Shown here one piece after another: positions 34,008 through 40,201 of a stretch of DNA of 64,000 nucleotides. The notes under the pieces were generated by a model. That model saw only the letters and a list, made by a program, of their open reading frames with translations, was not told the origin of the DNA and did not search any database. This stretch comes from JAJZNI01 sp035624785 (lineage in GTDB: Bacteria; Chloroflexota; Dormibacteria; Aeolococcales; Aeolococcaceae): the NCBI GenBank assembly GCA_035624785.1, contig DASPQV010000047.1, positions 95,482-159,481 on the forward strand. Direction: 5' to 3'. Made by a program: the position numbers and the translations under genes. Position 1 is the first letter of the stretch. The number at the start of each line of letters is the position of its first letter.

Positions 34008-34022
34008 TCCTGTTACAGGACC
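34008..34022. promoter_or_regulatory. Palindrome GTCCTGTTACAGGAC upstream of GGDEF-EAL gene
   Basis: A 15-base odd-centred palindrome about 120 bases before the GGDEF-EAL start. Its core CTGTTACAG is the reverse complement of CTGTAACAG at 37855-37863 in another upstream region, which suggests a shared regulator site. Confidence 0.4.
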
Positions 34023-34139
34023 CCGCATGCCTGTCACTCGACGCCGACGGCGGGCCAACCGCAGGCTCGGCGTGGCTCACCATTGGGGCGCGGCACAGCC
34101 GCGGCCGGGTGAGGCGCGCCCGGCATGCAGGGAACCCGC

Positions 34140-35906
34140 ATGACCTGGAAGGCTCCCTCCCGTGGGTCCGGCACCGGCCTGATCGGCAAGCTGGCGCAGG
34201 CCAACATCGACGAGGTCGCCCCGGTGGACGACGAGGTGGTGGTGGTCCGCGACGACGATCCCGGGTCGGCACCGCTCCGCCAGCGACTTGCCGCCAGCAC
34301 CCTGCTGCGGGTCCGCGAGGTGACCGCAATCGACGACCTGGCGGAGCTGACCGCCACCGGGCGCAGCCGCGCCGTGGTCCTGTGCCGCCGCGGCCTCTCC
34401 CTGGTTCAGCTTCACGAGGCGGTTGCGGCGACCAGGGAGCGCTGCCCCGACGTTGCCCTGGTGGTCCTCGACGACCAGGGCGGGGAGGGCCGGGAGGCGG
34501 TGGCGTCCCATGCCGGGGCGGACGGCCTGACCAGCCTCACCGCGGACTGGAGCGCGGTGGGGGGGACTGTTCTCGGCGCGGCCGAAAGGCGGGCTCGGGC
34601 GCGGGCCATCGGCGACGTGCTCGCCGGCCAGCCGGACTCCGCCGTCTTGGAGCCGCTCCAGGAGACCTGGCCTCTCGCTCTCCTGCTGTTCCGGGCCGAG
34701 AACCTGCTGACCGCGGCGAACCGCTATGCGCGCGGCGACCTGGACACCCTGCTGCTGGCCCTGGGCGTGCTGATCCGCCCGGTGCTGAGGCCCAGCGACC
34801 TGCTGGCGCGACTGCCCGACAACTCGCTGCTCATCGCCCGTCGCGACTCCGACGAGCTGGCCATCGCAGCGCTCGCCGACCGGGTCCTGCGGGCCTGTCG
34901 CCAGCCGCTTTCGATCGGCGAGGAGAGCGTGCCCATCACCGCAGGCATCGGCATCGCGGTGCGCCGGCGGCGGGACGCCGACCGCCAGACCACCGCTGCA
35001 GAGCTGCTCGCTCAGGCCCGCACCGCCCTGGGCCGGACCCAGGGTCGGGGCCGGGCGAGCTATGAGCTGGCCGATTCGACTCTTCAGGCCCGGGTCACGG
35101 CGCAGCGGCAGACCGAGATCGCCTTGCGCCATGCGCTCGACAACCACGAGTTCCGGGTCTTCTACCAACCGGTGGTCGAGCTGGCCAGTGGTGCCCTGCT
35201 CTCCTTCGAGGCGCTGATGCGCTGGCAGCGTCCCCAGGTCGGGCTCTTCGACGCCGGGTCCTTCGTGGGCGCGGCGCAGCGCAGCGGGCTGATGACCCGG
35301 ATCGGTCAGACCATCCTCCACGAGGCGGCCGGCGAGGCCGCAGGCTGGGCCACCGGTGAGGCCGCACCCCCGGCGCTCTCGGTCAACCTGTCGCCGCAGG
35401 AGTACTTCATGCCCACCCTGGTCCCCAGCCTGGGACGGATCCTCACCGAGGTCGGCCTGCCCGTCAACCGGCTGCTGCTCGAGCTCCCCTGCAAGCTGCT
35501 GGCTCGGGACCCGGTCTCGGCGCGCAGCATCCTGCGGGACCTCGCGTCCCTCGGCGTCACCCTGGGCGTCGACGACTACGAAGGCGAGTTGAACGACGAT
35601 CTCCGCCGCCTCCCGATCCGGCTGGTCAAGCTGCGCATGGGGCTGCTGGACCAGATCGAGACCGACGTGGAGCGCCGCGCCAGCGTCGCCGAGATGGTCT
35701 CCCAGGTCCTCTCGGCCGGCTGGCTCTGCGTGGGCAAGGGAGTGGAGACCGCCGCCCAGGCGGCGGTGATCCGGGACCTCGGCTGCCAGGGTGGCCAGGG
35801 GTTCCTGTTCAGCGGCGCCCGGCCGGCTGAGGAGCTGGGTCTCTTCCGCGGGCCCGGCGGGGTGTGGTCCTGGACACCCAGGGCGCGCAGCCTTCCGGCG
35901 GGCTGA
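34140..35906 (+). CDS. Degenerate GGDEF-EAL protein, probable c-di-GMP effector
   Basis: About 588 residues, soluble. An N-terminal receiver-like region covers about 1-150. The GGDEF-like domain has lost its active site: PDNSLL stands where GGDEF should be, after LLARL. The EAL-like domain keeps FEALMRW, SVNLSP and GKGVETAAQ but has lost others. The ExT/E element reads LELPCKLL, DDFGTG reads DDYEGELND, and the KxD aspartate reads KLRM. Hydrolysis of c-di-GMP is therefore unlikely. Such proteins (FimX and LapD are known examples) bind c-di-GMP as effectors, and type IV pilus genes lie further along. ATG 34140 has AGGGA at good spacing; ATG 34125 is possible. Confidence 0.8.
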   Translation: MTWKAPSRGSGTGLIGKLAQANIDEVAPVDDEVVVVRDDDPGSAPLRQRLAASTLLRVREVTAIDDLAELTATGRSRAVVLCRRGLSLVQLHEAVAATRERCPDVALVVLDDQGGEGREAVASHAGADGLTSLTADWSAVGGTVLGAAERRARARAIGDVLAGQPDSAVLEPLQETWPLALLLFRAENLLTAANRYARGDLDTLLLALGVLIRPVLRPSDLLARLPDNSLLIARRDSDELAIAALADRVLRACRQPLSIGEESVPITAGIGIAVRRRRDADRQTTAAELLAQARTALGRTQGRGRASYELADSTLQARVTAQRQTEIALRHALDNHEFRVFYQPVVELASGALLSFEALMRWQRPQVGLFDAGSFVGAAQRSGLMTRIGQTILHEAAGEAAGWATGEAAPPALSVNLSPQEYFMPTLVPSLGRILTEVGLPVNRLLLELPCKLLARDPVSARSILRDLASLGVTLGVDDYEGELNDDLRRLPIRLVKLRMGLLDQIETDVERRASVAEMVSQVLSAGWLCVGKGVETAAQAAVIRDLGCQGGQGFLFSGARPAEELGLFRGPGGVWSWTPRARSLPAG

Positions 35907-35917
35907 GAGGGGTGTCA

Positions 35918-35939
35918 CCCCGAAGCCTGCTTCCCGGGG
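35918..35939. terminator. Hairpin between convergent genes
   Basis: CCCCGAAG and CTTC-CC-GGGG form a GC-rich stem with a short loop and a two-base bulge. It lies between the convergent GGDEF-EAL and DUF-type genes; a shorter GGGGTG/CACCCC repeat sits just before it. No T-run is present. Confidence 0.3.
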
Positions 35940-35947
35940 TTCGCTGA

Positions 35948-37111
35948 TCAGCCGCCGTAGGTCTGGGTGGGGGAGAGGCTGGGGCCCAGATCATGGCCCG
36001 CGCAGCCCTGGCTGGTGGCGACCACCTCCCCGTAGTGGTCGCCGCTGGTCAGCCCCTGCCAGTAGAGGGTGACCGTGGTCCCGTCCTGGGCCACGTCCAC
36101 CCCGGCGCCGGAGCCGGGACTGGGCGCGGTCCAGGCCGCACCCTGCCAGCTCCGGAGCGCTCCATACCAATGGGCACCATCCCAGTACGCGATCAGCTGG
36201 ACGGTGCCCACCCTATCGATCGGCGGTGGCGAGGACGGGGCGGCGGCGCTGAACGGCAGGATCGCCGTGACCAGGGCGAACGACGGGGTCCCCGCACCCA
36301 CCGGCCCCTGGAGCTCGACGCTCACGTACGGTGTTCCATAGCCGGTGGCCGGGTCGACGCCGATGCCGCTCGAGCTCGCGGTGATCCCCAGCGTCGCGGG
36401 CAGCTCTCCCGAGGGGATGGCGGCGCAGGCGCTCGCCGCGCCGAGGACGTCGGGAAGCGGGAGGCTGGAGACCGACTCGGGAGGCAGCGTGGCCGGGGTG
36501 GGGGTCGCGACCGGGCCTGCCGCGGTCGGGCCCTGGCCGAGGAAGAGGTGTGCGGCCAGGACCACCGCGACCACGATGACCACGGTGACGAGGAGGGCCA
36601 TCAGGCCCACGGCGACCACGATGCCTCGGTGCGAGGGGCGCTCCCCATCGGGAGCGGCCTCCTCGATGCCCGGGGCGGTTTCGCGCCGGCCCTGCCAACG
36701 CGCCCGCGGGCCCTGGGTGGTCACTCCCGGACCGGGCTTGCCGGCGAGCTGGTGGTCCGCGCTCCAGCCGTCGGGGCTGAGAAGCTCCATCGGGAGGACG
36801 GGCGAGCCGCAGCGGGCCATCGCGTCGGCGATCGCTGCGGCCACGTCTTCCCGGGAGGGCTGCCCGAGGTTCCACGTCTGCTGGGGGTGGTCGGCGAAGT
36901 AGCCGAGACCCTCCGCATAGTGCCGGTGAGCTTCAGCGAGGTCCCCGGAAGCGTCGGGGTCGGGGCTCAGCCTGGCCGGCAGCCCGCCGTAGTCGGGCCG
37001 CCACGGTCCCAGGGCGGCATCCAGGTCCCGCAGTGCCCGAAGGAACTCGATGAGGCGGCGATGCACCTCCGCGTGCTCACGCTCCGAGGCCGTGCCCTCA
37101 GACGGACCCAC
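35948..37111 (-). CDS. Single-helix membrane protein with extracytoplasmic domain
   Basis: A 387-residue protein. The cytoplasmic N-terminus (about 1-175) contains short helical repeats (VHRRLIEFLRALRDLDAAL, and SGDLAEAHRHYAEGL, which resembles a TPR-like helix). One membrane segment (about 195-220, VVVAVGLMALLVTVVIVVAVVLAAHL) follows. The outer region has a threonine/proline linker and a beta-rich domain with QLIAYWDGAHWYGALRSW. No family is recognised. GTG 37111 has AGGGG upstream. A C-terminal cysteine and one in ASACAAIP could form a disulfide outside the cell. Confidence 0.55.
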   Translation of the reverse strand: MGPSEGTASEREHAEVHRRLIEFLRALRDLDAALGPWRPDYGGLPARLSPDPDASGDLAEAHRHYAEGLGYFADHPQQTWNLGQPSREDVAAAIADAMARCGSPVLPMELLSPDGWSADHQLAGKPGPGVTTQGPRARWQGRRETAPGIEEAAPDGERPSHRGIVVAVGLMALLVTVVIVVAVVLAAHLFLGQGPTAAGPVATPTPATLPPESVSSLPLPDVLGAASACAAIPSGELPATLGITASSSGIGVDPATGYGTPYVSVELQGPVGAGTPSFALVTAILPFSAAAPSSPPPIDRVGTVQLIAYWDGAHWYGALRSWQGAAWTAPSPGSGAGVDVAQDGTTVTLYWQGLTSGDHYGEVVATSQGCAGHDLGPSLSPTQTYGG

Positions 37112-37213
37112 TGCTCATCCCCTGTGACGCCACCGTGCGGCGGCCGAATGCCGCATCCGCGCGATGATGCCCCAGCCGGGGGCCGCCGTGGGAGGCGCAG
37201 CTCGGCGCCGCGC

Positions 37214-37807
37214 TCAGCCGTGGGGCGGGCGGGCCCGATAGCCGACGGTCTGGGGAGGCTTGGGGCCGTCGATCGGGGGCGCGGCGTAGCCGGCGAAGAC
37301 CCCGCCCTGGCGCCGCCCGGTCAGATGCCGGCCTGCCGGCTGCAGACGGAAGGCCCAGCGCACCTGGTTGAGCAGGAGCAGGCACGTTCCCGCCGCCGAC
37401 GTGGCCAGGGGAAGGATGGCGAACGCCGCCCCCAGGGCCAGCGCGGTCGCGGTGCCCAGGATGGCCGCCGACTCGATGAGCAGCACCGCGAAACGAGCCA
37501 GGCGCCGCCGATCGGCGAGCCGGAACACCAGGTACAGCTCGATGGCCGAGACCGCCGCGATGGCGAGGAGAGCGGTGCCCTGATTCAGCCAGCCCAGCGG
37601 CAGGACGGCGACGTGGCTGGGGTCCAGCCGGATGGTCACGGTCGGGAGCTTGGGCGGAAGCAGCCCGACGCCGAGCAGCACGCTCATGATCCGGATGACC
37701 AGGAACATCTGGCACAGGGCGATCGCGGCCCGCACCCGGCGGTCGAGCTCCGCGGCCCGCGCCTGCGCAGCCAACGCACCCAGCTCCGAACCGGACCCGT
37801 TGCTCAT
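37214..37807 (-). CDS. Four-helix membrane protein
   Basis: A 197-residue protein with about four membrane helices between residues 25 and 150 and a short proline-rich, basic C-terminal tail (GYRARPPHG). No family is recognised. It begins with ATG directly after GAGG, and TAACGT lies 11 bases upstream as a possible -10. It is in the same direction as the preceding single-helix protein gene, 102 bases apart, so the two may be co-transcribed. Confidence 0.55.
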   Translation of the reverse strand: MSNGSGSELGALAAQARAAELDRRVRAAIALCQMFLVIRIMSVLLGVGLLPPKLPTVTIRLDPSHVAVLPLGWLNQGTALLAIAAVSAIELYLVFRLADRRRLARFAVLLIESAAILGTATALALGAAFAILPLATSAAGTCLLLLNQVRWAFRLQPAGRHLTGRRQGGVFAGYAAPPIDGPKPPQTVGYRARPPHG

Positions 37808-37841
37808 CCTCGTGGATCACGTTAGCGGGGCCTTCGTCACC

Positions 37842-37865
37842 GGCTGTTGCTTCCCTGTAACAGCC
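37842..37865. promoter_or_regulatory. Inverted repeat with CTGTAACAG core
   Basis: GGCTGTT (37842-37848) and AACAGCC (37859-37865) pair around a 10-base loop, just upstream of the four-helix membrane protein gene and downstream of the TlpA-like gene. The right arm contains CTGTAACAG (37855-37863), matching the palindrome core upstream of the GGDEF-EAL gene. Confidence 0.35.
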
Positions 37866-37943
37866 GCAAAACGGCGCGCCGATCTTCTCAGGCTTCCCAA
37901 CCAGACTGTCACAGCGCGGCGCCGGAGCGGCGCCCCGGGGTTC

Positions 37944-38471
37944 TCAGCCCAGGGCCTGGTCCAGGGTCGCCGCCACCCCGCTCAGTGTGCCCAGGAAGCG
38001 GCCGGCGATGACCCCACGGCGGTCGACCACGATCAGGGTGGGCGGGGCCGCGACGTCGTAGGCCGCGGCGATGGCCCCGGTCGAGTCCTCCACGCTCGGG
38101 TAGGCCACTGCGTAGTCCTCCCGGTAGGCGTTGGCGGAGGCGGCGTCGTCCTCCATGTCCACCCCGACGAAGGTCACCCCGCGACCCTGATAGCTGGAGT
38201 ACAGCTGGTCGAGCGCGGGCTGCTCGGCGCGGCAGGGCCCGCACCACGACCCCCAGAAATCGATGGCCACGACCTGCCCGCTCATCGAGATGTCGACCGC
38301 CGCCCCCTGGGTGTCCTGGCCGCTGATCGGCGAGGCCAGCGTGGTGGCTCCGGCGACGTCGGGACGGTTGGGCAGGGACTGCTGCAGGCTGCACCCCGAG
38401 GCCATCGCCGCGGCCGCGCACGACAGCACCGAGATGACCCGGACGTGGTGTGGGCGCGTCACTTTTGCCAT
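37944..38471 (-). CDS. TlpA/ResA-like thioredoxin lipoprotein
   Basis: A 175-residue protein with a signal peptide and lipobox (MASGC, cysteine about residue 27) and a thioredoxin fold with FWGSWCGPCRAEQP, the redox-active CxxC. The cis-proline is in AAPPTLIVVD. It would be anchored on the outer membrane face and act in disulfide reduction, for example in cytochrome c maturation; no cytochrome genes are adjacent, so the partner is unknown. The ATG at 38471 overlaps the promoter region of the divergent nrtR-like gene. Confidence 0.88.
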   Translation of the reverse strand: MAKVTRPHHVRVISVLSCAAAAMASGCSLQQSLPNRPDVAGATTLASPISGQDTQGAAVDISMSGQVVAIDFWGSWCGPCRAEQPALDQLYSSYQGRGVTFVGVDMEDDAASANAYREDYAVAYPSVEDSTGAIAAAYDVAAPPTLIVVDRRGVIAGRFLGTLSGVAATLDQALG

Positions 38472-38473
38472 GC

Positions 38474-38479
38474 TAGCGT
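38474..38479 (+). promoter_or_regulatory. -10-like TAGCGT before the nrtR-like gene
   Basis: TAGCGT lies eight bases before GTG 38488, within three bases of the start of the divergent TlpA-like gene. No -35 is evident. Confidence 0.3.
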
Positions 38480-38487
38480 CCCCTCTC

Positions 38488-39261
38488 GTGCAGCTCAGTG
38501 CGCGCAACTCGGCGGGATTCGAGGCTCCCGCTGGGATGACCGCGGTGCCGGTGGTCCTGGCGCCCCTCGGCGGTCGCTTGCACGTGCTCCTGGTCCGCCA
38601 CGATGGGCTGGCAGCGGCCGGCGGGGCTGGTGACGGGCCATACCGGGTCGACGAGCAGGTCTGGGCCCTCCCCGGCGGCTTCATGAGCCGGGACGAGCGT
38701 CCCGAGGAGACCGCGCAGCGGAAGCTCACCGAGAAGACCGGCGTCGGGGCGGTCTACCTGGAGCAGCTCCAGACCTACGGCGAGCCCAATCGCGACCCCC
38801 GTGGCTGGATCCCGACGGTCGCGTACCTGGCCCTGATCGACGCCGCGGTGCTTCGCGCTGACGAGAGCCAGGCCCGCTGGTGGGCGGTGGACGAGCTGCC
38901 TCCGCTGGCTCTCGACCACAGCCCCATCATCGCCGACGGCGTGGAACGGCTCCGGGGCAAGCTCTGGTGGTCCAACATCAGCGTCGGGCTTCTCCCCGAG
39001 CGCTTCACCATGCCCCGCGCCCGCCGTGTCTTCGAGGCCATCAGCGGGGTCCGCTACGAGCCCAGCAACTTCCGGCGCGAGCTGGAGCGAAGCGGGCTGG
39101 TGCGGGCCACCGGTCAGCGCGCCAAGGGCGGTCCGGGGCGTCCGGCGGCACTCTACGAGTTCGTCTCGCGTCAGCCCGCCTGGTCGCTGCGGCGGTCCCG
39201 GCCGCCCGCCACCGCCGCCTCGCGAGGTGGCGAAGGGGGAGGGCGACGGCCCGCTGGTTGA
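38488..39261 (+). CDS. nrtR: NrtR-type Nudix-related transcriptional regulator of NAD metabolism
   Basis: A 257-residue protein with an N-terminal Nudix domain (about 15-145) and a C-terminal winged helix (about 165-226). The Nudix box around residues 63-86 is degenerate: the REUxEE core reads RKLTEK, so two catalytic glutamates are lysines. The downstream YGEPNRDPRGW segment, DHSPIIADGVERLRGKL, ERFTMPRARRVFEAI and NFRRELERSGLV followed by GRPAALYEF are the hallmarks of NrtR. In that family the Nudix domain senses ADP-ribose or related NAD metabolites. The adjacent pncB-pncA fusion gene with a promoter palindrome supports the role. GTG 38488 is chosen; ATG 38470 is possible. Confidence 0.85.
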   Translation: MQLSARNSAGFEAPAGMTAVPVVLAPLGGRLHVLLVRHDGLAAAGGAGDGPYRVDEQVWALPGGFMSRDERPEETAQRKLTEKTGVGAVYLEQLQTYGEPNRDPRGWIPTVAYLALIDAAVLRADESQARWWAVDELPPLALDHSPIIADGVERLRGKLWWSNISVGLLPERFTMPRARRVFEAISGVRYEPSNFRRELERSGLVRATGQRAKGGPGRPAALYEFVSRQPAWSLRRSRPPATAASRGGEGGGRRPAG

Positions 39262-39395
39262 CCGAGGCGGCTGGAGCCGGTGCCGCCCCGACTGCGGCCG
39301 CCCGGCGTACCGGGAACGCAGCTGGGCCGGCCCACCACGCACCATTCGCAGCAACCGCGCAGGACCGGGGACGCGCCATCTCTCCCCACAAGTTG

Positions 39396-39411
39396 TGGAC
39401 AGTGATGTCCA
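39396..39411. promoter_or_regulatory. Inverted repeat TGGACA-N4-TGTCCA upstream of bioY
   Basis: A perfect 6-base inverted repeat with a GTGA spacer, 105 bases before the bioY -10 box. It resembles a dimeric repressor site. It does not match the biotin operators I can recall. Confidence 0.35.
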
Positions 39412-39515
39412 AAATGGGATACCCCGGCGGAGGCCACTCCCCTGCCCGTTCCGAGTTCGAGCAGGCGCGGCGACCCCCCGCCTCCTGGGCGTGCCGCGAC
39501 CGGGTGCGACACAGG

Positions 39516-39521
39516 TAATCT
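39516..39521 (+). promoter_or_regulatory. -10-like TAATCT before bioY
   Basis: TAATCT lies seven bases before ATG 39529, one of the closest matches to TANNNT in the window, again predicting a leaderless transcript. Confidence 0.45.
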
Positions 39522-39528
39522 GGGCTCG

Positions 39529-40107
39529 ATGCAGCGGGTCGCCACGCCCAGCAGAGGGGTGCTCGCCGACGCCATCCCCGGCGATCGGGTCCGGGACGCG
39601 CTGGTCGTCGTGGGCGGTGCCGCCCTGGTCGGGGCCCTGGCCCAGGTCGCCATTCACCTTGGCTTCACCCCGGTCCCCATCACCGGGCAGACCCTCGGGG
39701 TCCTCGTGGTGGGCTGCTCCCTCGGCTTCCGCCGGGCCCTGGCCAGCAGCGCCCTGTATGTCGGGCTGGGACTGCTCGGCGTTCCCTGGTTCGCCGCGCA
39801 CACCGGGGGCTGGGTGGGGGCGTCGGCCGGGTATCTGGCCGGCTTCGTGCTGGCCTCGGCGGTCTGCGGCCAGCTGGCCGAGCTCGGCGGTGCGCGAGGC
39901 CTGCGCAGCGCCGTTCCGGTGATGCTGGTCGGGGAGGTCTGCATCTACCTGCCCGGGGTCACCTGGCTGGGCCTCTACCTCCATGTGGGTCTCGGCGCCG
40001 CGATCGGCCTCGGGCTGGTCCCCTTCCTGGCCGGCGACGCCGTCAAGGTGGCGCTGGCGGCCGGCGTGCTCCCGGGCGCCTGGCGGCTGGCCGGGCGGCG
40101 CGGCTGA
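39529..40107 (+). CDS. bioY: BioY biotin-transport S component
   Basis: A 192-residue integral membrane protein with six hydrophobic segments. The BioY signatures are present: FTPVPITGQTLGVLVVG near the N-terminus, GLGLLGVPWFA, GYLAGFVLAS and LPGVTWLGLY. BioY is the substrate-binding S component of ECF-type biotin uptake. No ECF ATPase or T component genes lie in the window, so it presumably shares a module encoded elsewhere. The ATG is set by the TAATCT box seven bases upstream and by family length. Confidence 0.93.
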   Translation: MQRVATPSRGVLADAIPGDRVRDALVVVGGAALVGALAQVAIHLGFTPVPITGQTLGVLVVGCSLGFRRALASSALYVGLGLLGVPWFAAHTGGWVGASAGYLAGFVLASAVCGQLAELGGARGLRSAVPVMLVGEVCIYLPGVTWLGLYLHVGLGAAIGLGLVPFLAGDAVKVALAAGVLPGAWRLAGRRG

Positions 40108-40144
40108 CCTCCCGATGGCGGCTCCGAGCGCTGCCTTGGGCTGC

Positions 40145-40150
40145 TACAAT
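40145..40150 (+). promoter_or_regulatory. -10 box TACAAT of the pncB-pncA gene
   Basis: TACAAT overlaps the first base of the palindrome at 40150-40169. The expected transcription start lies inside the palindrome, so a bound protein would block transcription. The transcript would have a leader of about 45 bases with its own Shine-Dalgarno. Confidence 0.55.
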
Positions 40151-40169
40151 TAGGGTCAATCTGACCTAA
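40150..40169. promoter_or_regulatory. Palindromic operator at the pncB-pncA promoter (candidate NrtR site)
   Basis: TTAGGGTCA (40150-40158), ATC, then TGACCTAA (40162-40169): the arms TTAGG-TCA and TGA-CCTAA pair perfectly except for one extra G in the left arm. The site begins in the -10 box and covers the predicted transcription start. An NrtR-type regulator is encoded one gene upstream and regulates such genes in other bacteria, so it is the likely binder; this is inference. Confidence 0.6.
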
Positions 40170-40201
40170 ATCGCGGTAAGCGGGTGGTGGCGGAGGTTCC
40201 C

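Larger units (their letters stand above)
33800..34139. other. Divergent intergenic region with two inverted repeats
   Basis: A 340-base region between the DUF929 gene and the degenerate GGDEF-EAL gene. It contains the perfect hairpin at 33899-33922 and the palindrome at 34008-34022, described separately. No gene is supportable here. Confidence 0.5.
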
